30,584 bases of DNA from Opitutia bacterium UBA977 (GTDB lineage: Bacteria; Verrucomicrobiota; Verrucomicrobiia; Opitutales; Coraliomargaritaceae): positions 851-31,434 of the forward strand of contig DBBT01000099.1 of assembly GCA_002292345.1 (NCBI GenBank). Direction: 5' to 3'. How positions within the stretch are numbered: position 1 is the first letter of the stretch; the number at the start of each line of letters is the position of its first letter. The notes below the pieces were generated by a model that saw only the letters and a program-made list of their open reading frames with translations, had not been told where the DNA came from and did not search any database. Shown one piece after another: positions 1 through 7,922 of the stretch. The translations under genes were made by a program, and so were the position numbers.

Positions 1-1811
1 GTGATTGTTGCTTGTTGCTTGTTGTTTGATGCTTGCTTGGGCTTGTGGCCTCGCTCGTCAGAGCGGGGAGCGTTGGCTTCGGTTGGCTGTGTGCTTTGCT
101 CGGCAACCCCGGTCTTACGACCGAGGCCACGGGCAGCGTTGCCCTTACCGCTTGGCATCATTTTTAGGTTTTTGAGTACCCGTTCGAGCTGATGATGCAC
201 GTCCCGCCACTCGCGCATGCGTTGATACGAGACGAAATGTTTTTTGCAGAATTTGCGCAGCTGACCTTGCGAGAGCCGATCCATCTCGTCGTGGTAGGCG
301 TTCCAAATATTCAGCAAGGTTAAAAAGTCGGACTCTTTATGGACGAAGCGTTTTTGCATTTCGTCGGCTTCTTTGGCGAGTTCTGCGGGGCGTTCGCGGG
401 GGTCTTGAATCGAGAGGCCGGAGGCAATCACCAGCACGTCTTCGATCGCATTTTCGCGCTGCGCTTGCAGCAGCATGCGCGCGACGGTGGGGTCGACTGG
501 TAGTCTGGCTAGTTTGCGCCCGAGCTTTGTGAGTCGGTAATCGTCTTCGTTTTCGCTGCGGCTGTCGCTGTAAACCGCATCCAGTTCTTCGAGTAGTCGG
601 TAGCCACCGCGGATTGCGGTGTCGGACGGTGGATCGATAAAGGGAAAGGTGCGAATGTCGCCGAGTTGGAACGCGAGCATACGCAGAATCACGGACGCCA
701 GATTCGAGCGGTGGATTTCCGGCGTGGTATAGCGTGGGCGACCGAGAAAATCTTGCTCGGAGTACAGGCGGTAGCAGACGCCGTTGCTCACGCGTCCGCA
801 GCGGCCTTTGCGTTGATCGGCGCTGGATTGAGCGATGGGCTCGATTGGCAGGCGAAGGGTGCGGGAGGTCGCGCTGTAGCGACTAATGCGGGCGAACCCA
901 GTGTCGACGACGTAGCGGATGCCAGGCACAGTCAGCGAGGTCTCGGCAATGTTGGTCGAGAGGATGATGCGGCGGCGACCTTGTGGGTGAAAGATGCGCT
1001 GTTGATCGGCGTTGGCCATACGGCCGTAGAGCGGAAGGATGTCACAACCGCGGGCGCGGCTGTCTTCGAGTTTGCGGCGCAGTTCGTTAATGTCGCGCTC
1101 GCCGGGCAGGAAGACGAGGATGTCGCCTTCGTTGTTGTGATTGATAATCTCGTTAATCAGTTCGGCGGCGGCTTCGATGAAGGTCAGGTCGCCAGCGTCT
1201 TCGAGCATCTCTTCGATCGGGCGGTAGTAGGTATCCACGGGAAACATACGGCCGGAGACTTCGATGATGGGGGCACCGTCGAAAGCTTTGGAAAAACTCT
1301 CGGTGTCGATCGTCGCTGAGGTGATGACGATCCTCAGGTCTTTGCGCAGATCGGTGAGTTGCCGTAAGCAGCCGAGGATGAAATCGATATTGAGGCTGCG
1401 CTCGTGCGCTTCGTCGATGATGATCGCATCGTAGGCGCGCAGCATCGGGTCGTCCTGAATCTCATTCAGCAGAATGCCGTCGGTCATGACTTTGATCGCG
1501 GTGTCGTGGCGCGTCTGATCGGTGAAGCGAATCTTAGCGCCGACTTCGTTGCCATAGGTAACGCCGAGCTCTTCTGCAATACGTTGCGCAACGGATAGGG
1601 CAGCGACGCGGCGGGGCTGCGTGCAGCCGATCAAGCCGTTTTCACCGTAGCCTGCATCAATTAGGAACTTCGGAATCTGCGTGGTCTTGCCCGAGCCTGT
1701 TTCACCGGCGATGACGACGATTTGATTTTCCTGAATGGCGCGAATAATTTCTTCCCGTCGCGTATGGATCGGGAGGTCTTCGCTGTAGGTCGGCTGGAGG
1801 ATTGAGGGCAT
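1..1811 (-). CDS. hrpA: ATP-dependent RNA helicase HrpA (3' end outside window)
   Basis: DEAH-box RNA helicase of the HrpA family, with 603 codons visible from the ATG at 1811; the C-terminal part lies beyond the left edge. Translating the minus strand gives Walker [15 protein letters not shown] near residue 40, the DEAH motif in [15 protein letters not shown], the SATID motif, [14 protein letters not shown] and a [13 protein letters not shown] motif VI, then the HA2-like region. In E. coli HrpA the segment LRVREWQDIYTQL is followed almost directly by the next domain. Here the equivalent [19 protein letters not shown] (codons over about 200-165) is followed by at least 60 hydrophilic residues rich in K, Q, N, R and E. 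That linker is encoded by palindromic REP-like DNA and 7-nt repeats, listed separately. HrpA enzymes remodel RNA or ribosomes. A second relative, HrpB, lies at 27405-29966. Plus-strand open frames over this gene are shadows. Confidence 0.93.
   Translation of the reverse strand, partial: MPSILQPTYSEDLPIHTRREEIIRAIQENQIVVIAGETGSGKTTQIPKFLIDAGYGENGLIGCTQPRRVAALSVAQRIAEELGVTYGNEVGAKIRFTDQTRHDTAIKVMTDGILLNEIQDDPMLRAYDAIIIDEAHERSLNIDFILGCLRQLTDLRKDLRIVITSATIDTESFSKAFDGAPIIEVSGRMFPVDTYYRPIEEMLEDAGDLTFIEAAAELINEIINHNNEGDILVFLPGERDINELRRKLEDSRARGCDILPLYGRMANADQQRIFHPQGRRRIILSTNIAETSLTVPGIRYVVDTGFARISRYSATSRTLRLPIEPIAQSSADQRKGRCGRVSNGVCYRLYSEQDFLGRPRYTTPEIHRSNLASVILRMLAFQLGDIRTFPFIDPPSDTAIRGGYRLLEELDAVYSDSRSENEDDYRLTKLGRKLARLPVDPTVARMLLQAQRENAIEDVLVIASGLSIQDPRERPAELAKEADEMQKRFVHKESDFLTLLNIWNAYHDEMDRLSQGQLRKFCKKHFVSYQRMREWRDVHHQLERVLKNLKMMPSGKGNAARGLGRKTGVAEQSTQPTEANAPRSDERGHKPKQASNNKQQATI
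5..39 (+). repeat. Heptanucleotide tandem repeat inside hrpA linker
   Basis: The plus strand shows five consecutive 7-nt units: TTGTTGC, TTGTTGC, TTGTTGT, TTGATGC, TTGCTTG. They lie inside the hrpA reading frame and encode a Q/N/K-rich stretch on the minus strand. Since 7 is not a multiple of 3, gain or loss of one unit would shift the frame. The array may continue past the left edge. Confidence 0.7.
45..130. repeat. Inverted pair of REP-like palindromes within hrpA
   Basis: Two 24-nt copies of one sequence face each other, at 45-68 (plus strand) and 107-130 (minus strand). Both begin GTGGCCTCG and end in CGGGG. Each folds into a short hairpin, CGCTC-gtca-GAGCG in the first and CGGTC-gtaa-GACCG in the second. 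Only three bases differ, two of which form a compensatory G-C to C-G swap in the stem. Both copies are translated in frame as hrpA, giving RGLGRKTG and PRSDERGH. The flanks carry related GC-rich words such as GGAGCGTTGGC and GGCAGCGTTGCC. Confidence 0.65.
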
Positions 1812-1910
1812 TGAACGTCAAACCTTCAACGTCGAAAGCTGAAGATATAAAAAAAGAGAACACAGGACGATGTCTGTGATATGCAGTCAGGCAAGCTGAC
1901 AATTCGTGGT

Positions 1911-1977
1911 CGTAATCTTAATCCTTCACTTACTCCTAATCTACTTTGCGAGGAGTAAGTGAAGGAGTAAGGTTACG
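1911..1977. repeat. 27-bp imperfect inverted repeat built of hexamer-like units
   Basis: The arms 1911-1937 and 1951-1977 are inverted copies with two mismatches, 16 bp of them perfect (1922-1937 with 1951-1966), around a 13-nt loop. The arm reads as CGTAAT CTTAAT CCTTCA CTTACT CCT, resembling hexamer runs near 14372 and 27040. It lies between the cyclase stop and the hrpA start, on the same transcript if the two are co-transcribed. No T-run follows on either strand, so a classical terminator is not supported. Confidence 0.8.
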
Positions 1978-1994
1978 AGAAGGACTTTAGTTCA

Positions 1995-2966
1995 CTACGC
2001 GTCTTTGTTGATGAAAGCCCAGATATTGTGGCGACCATAGGGTTTAATGTGTGTGACCAGTTCTTCCTTCTTCAAGTGCAGTGGAATATTAGGCACGGAG
2101 CGGTCGACATAGACACGATCACCCGGGCAGGCCCCGCACAGGCGACTGGCGATGTTAATGGGCCGACCAATATAGTCGCCGCCCACTTCGAGGTGACTGG
2201 CGAGGCCAAAGCAAATACCTGCGCCGAGTGATTTTGGGGCGCCGTGGCTAAAGTGTGGGCTGTCTTGCACCTGCGTCCATTGATTACGCAAGCTAATCGC
2301 AGCTTCCAGTGCCACATTGACCACGATCTCACGATCGGCAGGAGTTGTCTCCCAAATCGCCAGCACGCCATCGCCGAGGAATTTAGTCATTTCTGGTGGA
2401 AAGCGCTGCAGCGAGCGATTCACCATGTGGTAAAAGGCAGACATTAGGCCGCAGGTATATGGCGACTCGATGTTGGGCTCTTCGCAAAAAAGGCTGAAAC
2501 CTCGAATGTCGATAATCAGTGCAAGCACCTCGCAGGGCTTGCCGAATTCAACTTCAGGCTCAGTGTTTTCGATGAACGGATAGTTGGTATAGATCTCTTC
2601 CTCGAATTCATAGTAGTTAGCTTTATTGACCGAATCGCTGTAGAAGTTTAACCCCTGGAGATGGCGTTCGTAGTTAGCTGGGCGGTATTGCAACTCGGAG
2701 ACGCCGTAGCCTTCGCTGTGCTGACTGCGACTAGTGTAAAAGCGTGCGGAATATTTACGTACCCGATTTTCTTTACCTTCGAGCTTCTTTAAGACCTTTG
2801 ATACTTCAGGCTCGTCGAGCACGATAAAGGAATCGAGTCCATCCACAGTGAAATAGACATTCCGGTATTCGGGATGCACGGTTTGAAAGCGGCAACAAAT
2901 ATCCCAAAAGTCTCGAAAGCTTAGGTCTGGAATGGGGTAGTGTCGCCGTATGATGGAAGAAGCCAT
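1995..2966 (-). CDS. Class III adenylyl cyclase, soluble
   Basis: A 323-residue protein whose C-terminal half (about residues 145-320) is a class III nucleotidyl cyclase domain. All expected catalytic residues are visible. The metal-binding aspartates are D153 (IIDIRGFS) and D199 (KFLGDG). K195 and D264 (GGDYIGRPIN) sit where mammalian adenylyl cyclases hold the adenine-recognising Lys and Asp. N271 and R275 (NIASRL) are the transition-state pair. This predicts cAMP rather than cGMP synthesis, which is inference from those two residues. No signal peptide or membrane segment is visible, so the protein is probably cytoplasmic. The first 140 residues match no sensor domain I recognise. It lies upstream of hrpA on the same strand; a joint function is not implied. 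Gene start ATG at 2966. Confidence 0.85.
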   Translation of the reverse strand: MASSIIRRHYPIPDLSFRDFWDICCRFQTVHPEYRNVYFTVDGLDSFIVLDEPEVSKVLKKLEGKENRVRKYSARFYTSRSQHSEGYGVSELQYRPANYERHLQGLNFYSDSVNKANYYEFEEEIYTNYPFIENTEPEVEFGKPCEVLALIIDIRGFSLFCEEPNIESPYTCGLMSAFYHMVNRSLQRFPPEMTKFLGDGVLAIWETTPADREIVVNVALEAAISLRNQWTQVQDSPHFSHGAPKSLGAGICFGLASHLEVGGDYIGRPINIASRLCGACPGDRVYVDRSVPNIPLHLKKEELVTHIKPYGRHNIWAFINKDA

Positions 2967-3047
2967 AGCTTGAAATAACTGATTGAAAGTGAGAAGTGTG
3001 AGATGCTGCTAATCAAGCTATTAAGGGGCGAACTACTGGTCCGAGCA

Positions 3048-3079
3048 CAAAAAAGCCTCGGTCGTTAGACCGAGGCTTT
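3048..3079 (-). terminator. Rho-independent terminator of rpmB
   Basis: On the minus strand, 20 bases after the rpmB stop, an AAGCCTCGGTC/GACCGAGGCTT stem (plus-strand arms 3053-3063 and 3068-3078) with a 4-nt loop is followed by a run of six T. Its stem sequence closely resembles the REP-like hairpin at 107-130. Confidence 0.9.
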
Positions 3080-3099
3080 AAAGGGAAAGTTGTGTCGGA

Positions 3100-3330
<231 letters not shown>

Positions 3331-3409
3331 GAGAGTTCCTTGATTAAAGTTATGAAGGGCAGGAAAGTAGGCGGCTGTGGCAGCCAAGCAAGCCTTTTTC
3401 TAGAAAAAA

Positions 3410-4405
3410 TTAGCTGCCTCGAAGCCCCCATAGCACTTGGAAGCGCCGACCCATATGTGCGGGGTGGATCAGTTCCATAAGTGTCTGCCTGTCAGGGCTG
3501 AACATGCCAGCGGTGTCGCTGACAATCGACTCAGCTGCGCGCTGAGCACGCTGGACTAGAAACGATTCCTGTGTCTCGAGGGTGACGGATTTAAGGCCTT
3601 TTTCAGTCAATAAATCGACCAATGGGTCCCAGCAGACGTCGCAGGTGATGTCTTTTCCCCCAGGTTGATCGAGCAAGTCGTTGGCCTGTGTGTGCTGGTG
3701 ATAGGTGCGGGCAGTGCCTGCTGGGCAATCGGTGGAAAGTGCCGGCCACGTCTTGCCGTAGTCGAACAGTAGCAGGATGCCGGTCCAGTCTTGCTCGAGC
3801 AGATCGGCAACCGCTGCCTCGGCCTGTAGCGGCAGATCGAGCTCGTAGCCTTCGAGCGCCTGCACGGGGAGGCGCTCTTGAATGGCCGTAACTTCTGGCG
3901 TTAAGTGGTCGAGTAGCACGTCTTCGAGCGCGTGATCTGCGTTGAGGCGCACGCCGCGTTCGCGCCATTGACCATCGCGAAAGATCAAGCGGTGGAAAGG
4001 TAGGGCATCGAGCCACTCATTGGCAAAAATCACCACCGGCCCATCGGCGCAGATCGCATCGCCTTGACGAATGACACGGCTGTCAGCAAATGGGTGCGAC
4101 TCGAGGCGACTCAACAGATCCGCACCAGGTTCAGCGGCGATTTCAATGAAAGTCGATTGCTCGGCAGTGGTTTCGCCTACTAGGTCATGCGTTGCGGTGA
4201 TAATGAGTTGAGCAAATACCTTGCCCAGACTCTCTGCGGTGTAGAAATCGCGATCTGGGCTGCGACCAACGCGCTCACGCGCACGGGTGTAGTAGCCGCA
4301 CTGATCAGCATACAGGACGAGGTCGATATAGTCACGATAGCTGATCGGGCCGCTTGCACAGGTCGCTTGGAGTTGATCGCATAGTATTTTGTCGTCCCCG
4401 CTCAT
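3410..4405 (-). CDS. MidA/NDUFAF7-family SAM-dependent methyltransferase
   Basis: 331 residues with the layout of the MidA family (COG1565 type). The N-terminal block is YRDYIDLVLYADQCGYYTR (residues 23-41). It is followed by DFYTAESLGKVFAQL, a FIEIAAEPGADLL segment where SAM motif I belongs, the family signature ANEWLDALPF, LLLFDYGKTWP, and a C-terminal GKDITCDVCWDPL block. The mitochondrial relative NDUFAF7 methylates an arginine of a respiratory complex I subunit; the bacterial role is less clear. The glycine-rich SAM motif, usually like ELGPGRG, reads EIAAEPG here, so cofactor binding may differ. It is divergent from the S41 protease gene. Confidence 0.85.
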   Translation of the reverse strand: MSGDDKILCDQLQATCASGPISYRDYIDLVLYADQCGYYTRARERVGRSPDRDFYTAESLGKVFAQLIITATHDLVGETTAEQSTFIEIAAEPGADLLSRLESHPFADSRVIRQGDAICADGPVVIFANEWLDALPFHRLIFRDGQWRERGVRLNADHALEDVLLDHLTPEVTAIQERLPVQALEGYELDLPLQAEAAVADLLEQDWTGILLLFDYGKTWPALSTDCPAGTARTYHQHTQANDLLDQPGGKDITCDVCWDPLVDLLTEKGLKSVTLETQESFLVQRAQRAAESIVSDTAGMFSPDRQTLMELIHPAHMGRRFQVLWGLRGS

Positions 4406-4567
4406 ACCATTTGATCAACGAACCTATTGCCCAGTAGTCGAGAGTAAATGTGAATATTTTAACCTCGGATAGGCATCGATATTTAGGACTGTTTAGATCC
4501 CAAGAGCACTCCTGATCCCTGCCCACCTATGTTTGTCCGTTATTAATAAAAGTAGAGCCTGGGGTGG

Positions 4568-5944
4568 ATGCTCAATATTGGCTCCATCTTTATTTTTACT
4601 TTTCTCGCACTCCCGATATTTACAAACGGCGACTGGGTGCACACAGTGCGTGGTATGGAAAAGAATACACTGCGCTGGGTGATCCCCGTTGCCTTATTGG
4701 CGGTGCTCGCGTCGCAATTCGCGACGCGGGCGGATTGGCGCGCGATGTTTTCTCTGGATTATTGGCAGAGCCTTGCGCGTTACGGGATGGTGATGCGGAT
4801 TGTGGAGTCTGATTTTGTCCATGCCGATGAGGTGGACTTTCAAGAGCTGACCGATGTTGCCTTGCGCGCAGCTGTGCGCTCGCTTGATTCATATTCCGAG
4901 TATATGACGCCCGACGACTACGTGGAGTTTGATATGGCAGCCAATCAAGAGTACGTCGGCGTTGGTATCGAGGTAGGGCTCTTTTCCGGACGGATCATAA
5001 TTTCTCAAGTATTTGAGCAGGGTAGTGCTGGAGTCGGGGGTATTCTTGCGGGTGATTTCATTGTCGGTGTTGATGAAGTCGATACGCGCGATGAGTCTCT
5101 TAGCGAAGTGATCGATAGAATTCGCGGTGAGTCGGGCTCGATGGTTTCAATACAGGTCGAGCGTCCTATCACTGCCGAAGAACATTCCTTTAACTTGGAG
5201 CGGCGAGCGATTGCGCTTGATTCTGTGGTTGATGTCGAGATGGCGACGGAGACCGTCGGCTACATGCGTGTGCGTCAGTTTATTGACGAGACCGATCTGG
5301 AAATGGTTTCAGCGCTTCAACTTCTCAAATCTGAAGGCATGCAGGGCTTGATTATTGACCTGCGAGGCAATCCGGGAGGTCGCGTCGATATTGCCGTGCG
5401 AATGTCCGAAATCTTTCTAGACGAGGGGCAAGAAATTCTGACCATGCAATCACGTCGTGGCGTGGAAGAAGTCTTTTATGCTGAAGCAACACTGGATGCG
5501 AATCATCAACCGTTGGTCGTTCTGATTGATGGTAATAGCGCGAGTGCTTCCGAAATTTTCTCCGGTGCCTTGCGAGATCATGCTCGGGCAGTTCTGGTAG
5601 GAGATAAGTCTTATGGCAAAGGGTCGGTGCAAAGTGTTTACTCTTTTCCTGATGGCGATGGGCTAAAACTTACCAGCGCTCGTTATTTATTGCCCAGCGG
5701 TGAAGCGATCAACGGTACTGGCGTCTATCCAAATGTTACGGTCGAGCGCAGCACCGAAGAAGCGATCCTGCTCATGCTGCAAGCGCACCACCTTCGTAAT
5801 ATGAGCGACGACACCTTTACTGAAGTATTCGGCTTTGCGCCCGTCGAAGACTCTCAACGAATCGTCGCAGAGCAAATGCTCGATGCGCTGATTGGTGCGA
5901 CCGAATTAGGCTCTGTTTTAGACGTCGCTGCCGAGGGGCAGTGA
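4568..5944 (+). CDS. S41 family C-terminal processing protease (Ctp-like)
   Basis: Periplasmic serine protease of the CtpA/Prc type, 458 residues from ATG 4568. A hydrophobic membrane anchor (about residues 35-50) is followed by the N-terminal helical region with SLDSYSEYMTPDDYVEF (105-121). A PDZ domain covers about 127-200. The S41 catalytic domain has LIIDLRGNPGG (261-271). The Ser/Lys dyad is S326 (GNSASASE) and K351 (YGKGSVQ), with the 25-residue spacing known from the photosystem II D1 protease. The start is uncertain: ATG 4655 (MEKNTLRWVIPVALL) would give a cleaner signal anchor and remove a first hydrophobic segment. Ctp proteases trim C termini of envelope proteins. It precedes tsaD on the same strand, 93 nt away. 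Confidence 0.9.
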   Translation: MLNIGSIFIFTFLALPIFTNGDWVHTVRGMEKNTLRWVIPVALLAVLASQFATRADWRAMFSLDYWQSLARYGMVMRIVESDFVHADEVDFQELTDVALRAAVRSLDSYSEYMTPDDYVEFDMAANQEYVGVGIEVGLFSGRIIISQVFEQGSAGVGGILAGDFIVGVDEVDTRDESLSEVIDRIRGESGSMVSIQVERPITAEEHSFNLERRAIALDSVVDVEMATETVGYMRVRQFIDETDLEMVSALQLLKSEGMQGLIIDLRGNPGGRVDIAVRMSEIFLDEGQEILTMQSRRGVEEVFYAEATLDANHQPLVVLIDGNSASASEIFSGALRDHARAVLVGDKSYGKGSVQSVYSFPDGDGLKLTSARYLLPSGEAINGTGVYPNVTVERSTEEAILLMLQAHHLRNMSDDTFTEVFGFAPVEDSQRIVAEQMLDALIGATELGSVLDVAAEGQ

Positions 5945-6037
5945 AATCGGTCTGCCGCTGATTGTCTTAAATGTTCAGTTCATTCACCTCCTTATAGTGC
6001 TTCCCATTTTTCATACACTTCTTTTCAATCCCCACAG

Positions 6038-7060
6038 ATGATTTTAGCCATTGAAAGTTCTTGCGATGAGTCCGCGCTCGCACTGTTTGATCCCGCCAAG
6101 GGAGTCAAAGGTGAGTGGGTGCACAGTCAGATCAGTTTGCATAAAGAATACGGCGGGGTGGTACCCGATCTGGCGAGCCGTGAGCATTTGAAGAATTTTT
6201 TCCCGCTGTTGGAAGTATCGGATGTGCTGGCACGCCAGTCGGAGATCACTCGGATCGCCGTCACTCAGGGGCCTGGTCTTGCCGGTTGCCTCGCACTCGG
6301 TATTGCATTTGCCAAGAGCCTCGCGCTGGCATGGAAGTTACCACTCTGCGGAGTGAATCACCTGCGCGGTCATGTGTATTCACCTTTCATTAAATTGCAC
6401 CAAGCCGACCCAGATCGCTTTGCCGATGCATTTGAAACGTTGTTGCCGCATCTCGGACTTGTGGTCTCGGGCGGTAACACTATTCTATTTGAAATTAACA
6501 AAGCGAAGCAGCTCAACGTGTTAGCGGAGACTGTCGATGATGCTGCTGGTGAGGCCCTCGATAAAGGCGCCAAGCTTCTCGGCTTGCCCTATCCTGGCGG
6601 ACCGCATGTCGAAAAAAATGCCGCCAAGGGGAATGCCAAGGCATTTGATTTCCCCAAGTCAATTGCGCCGCGCAACGAGCGGCGCTTTAGCTTTTCCGGC
6701 CTCAAAACCAGCCTGCGCTATCGCATTGAAAAGATGGGGGATGCAGAACTCGAAGCTGCGCTGCCTGATATTTGCGCGTCTTATCAAAGCGCAGTGATCG
6801 ATCAACTGTTTGGCAAGACCAAGCATATTTTAGAGGTCGATCGCTATAAGAGCCTCGGTCTTTCCGGCGGTGTGTCGAATAACAAAGCGCTACGCGCCGC
6901 GATGCAGCGGCTGGCTAAACGCTATCAGCTGCCGTGCTTAATCGCCGAGCCGCAGCACACTGGCGACAATGCCGCAATGATCGCTTTTGCAGCTTATGCG
7001 GATCCTGAAGGTACACGAAACGACGCGATCAGCATCGAGCCTGCGTTGCGGTTGGGGTAG
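6038..7060 (+). CDS. tsaD: tRNA N6-adenosine threonylcarbamoyltransferase TsaD
   Basis: 340 residues, the usual length of bacterial TsaD (formerly Gcp). It transfers the threonylcarbamoyl group to A37 of ANN-decoding tRNAs, working with TsaB and TsaE, which are not in this window. Visible motifs are the N-terminal LAIESSCDES, GGVVPDLASREH, metal ligands H108 and H112 in NHLRGH, DDAAGEALDKGAKLLGLPYP, LSGGVSNNKALR, and HTGDNAAM with the third ligand D310. Its stop is 121 nt from the stop of the convergent batE-like gene; no clear terminator is visible in that gap. There is no obvious Shine-Dalgarno sequence before the ATG. Confidence 0.96.
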   Translation: MILAIESSCDESALALFDPAKGVKGEWVHSQISLHKEYGGVVPDLASREHLKNFFPLLEVSDVLARQSEITRIAVTQGPGLAGCLALGIAFAKSLALAWKLPLCGVNHLRGHVYSPFIKLHQADPDRFADAFETLLPHLGLVVSGGNTILFEINKAKQLNVLAETVDDAAGEALDKGAKLLGLPYPGGPHVEKNAAKGNAKAFDFPKSIAPRNERRFSFSGLKTSLRYRIEKMGDAELEAALPDICASYQSAVIDQLFGKTKHILEVDRYKSLGLSGGVSNNKALRAAMQRLAKRYQLPCLIAEPQHTGDNAAMIAFAAYADPEGTRNDAISIEPALRLG

Positions 7061-7181
7061 AGACAGCAGCGCCGATCTAAGCCGCCAGCTCGTTGGTAAA
7101 AGTGTCGTTTACAAAGGTCAGCGAAGCTTGTGCGTGATTACGATGAGGCAGTTGTAAGCAACGATGCAAAGAATTCTAGGC

Positions 7182-7922
7182 TTAATCCGCGAGTGGCCTG
7201 AATGCGTCTTTAGAGATCCAGCCAGTGGCTTGCCCTTCAGTTTCGATTTCGTAGAAGTGATTGTAATGGTCTAGGATACGTGCGCGCTCGCCCGGGCGGG
7301 CGGTGCCACTGCTCGGGGCTGCCGAGGCTGGCGCAGCGTGGAGGCTGGCGGCTTCGTCAGAGATGATCGTACCTGTTTGTAGTAAACGCTGGTGAAGCCA
7401 GAGCGATGGTATCGAAAGAATAAATACGGTGATACTAATTCCACGTAGTGCTTTGAGGCCGATGTTGGCCTTCGTTTCGCGGAGGCGCGGGAGGATGACC
7501 ACTGCGAGCAGAAGCCAAAAACTGACGGTTGCGAGGATAAGCCATGTCTTACTTGGAAGTGCTGCGCTGGCGAGAGTATACCATTTTGCTGAGCCTGCGA
7601 AAAGTCCCAGTTCTTGACGGACTGTTTCGAGCTTGTAGCGGTAGTCTGCGTTGAATGGCTCAAGCAGTTGAGCGCGTTCGAGCTGCCAGACTGCTTCAGC
7701 GGGGGCATTGAGTTTGAAATACACGAGCCCTAGATTATGGTGTGCGGCCGCAGTTTTTTCGAGCTCCAGTGCGACGGTAAATTGTGTCTTTGCTATTTCG
7801 TATTCAGAATTTTGATACGATTCAATGCCAGATTGAAAGTGCGATGTAGTCTCACTGCTCGCGGCAAGAGCAATGATAGCGGTGAGACTGTATAGGGCTA
7901 AAGTGCGTAAGAATAAACTCAT
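7182..7922 (-). CDS. batE: BatE-like TPR and SH3 domain membrane protein
   Basis: 246 residues. An N-terminal signal-like hydrophobic segment (1-21) is followed by TPR-type helices (about 27-105, including AAAHHNLGLVYFKLNAPAEA). Two membrane spans follow (around 127-145 and 158-175). The C-terminal domain is SH3-like (about 210-243; ARILDHYNHFYEIETEGQ, TGWISKDAF). This order matches BatE proteins of Bacteroidota/Verrucomicrobiota aerotolerance-type operons. Its start overlaps the batD stop by 4 nt (ATGA), so it is translationally coupled and is the last gene of the operon. A role in assembling or protecting envelope complexes is inference from the operon. Confidence 0.8.
   Translation of the reverse strand: MSLFLRTLALYSLTAIIALAASSETTSHFQSGIESYQNSEYEIAKTQFTVALELEKTAAAHHNLGLVYFKLNAPAEAVWQLERAQLLEPFNADYRYKLETVRQELGLFAGSAKWYTLASAALPSKTWLILATVSFWLLLAVVILPRLRETKANIGLKALRGISITVFILSIPSLWLHQRLLQTGTIISDEAASLHAAPASAAPSSGTARPGERARILDHYNHFYEIETEGQATGWISKDAFRPLAD

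Noticed and set aside
666..1319. Plus-strand open frame of 217 codons
   Set aside because: It is a shadow of hrpA: the minus strand encodes a full set of DEAH helicase motifs over the same bases.
3392..3406. TTTTTCTAGAAAAA palindrome between midA-like gene and rpmB
   Set aside because: It is AT-only apart from the centre, short, and explained by base composition; no function is supported.
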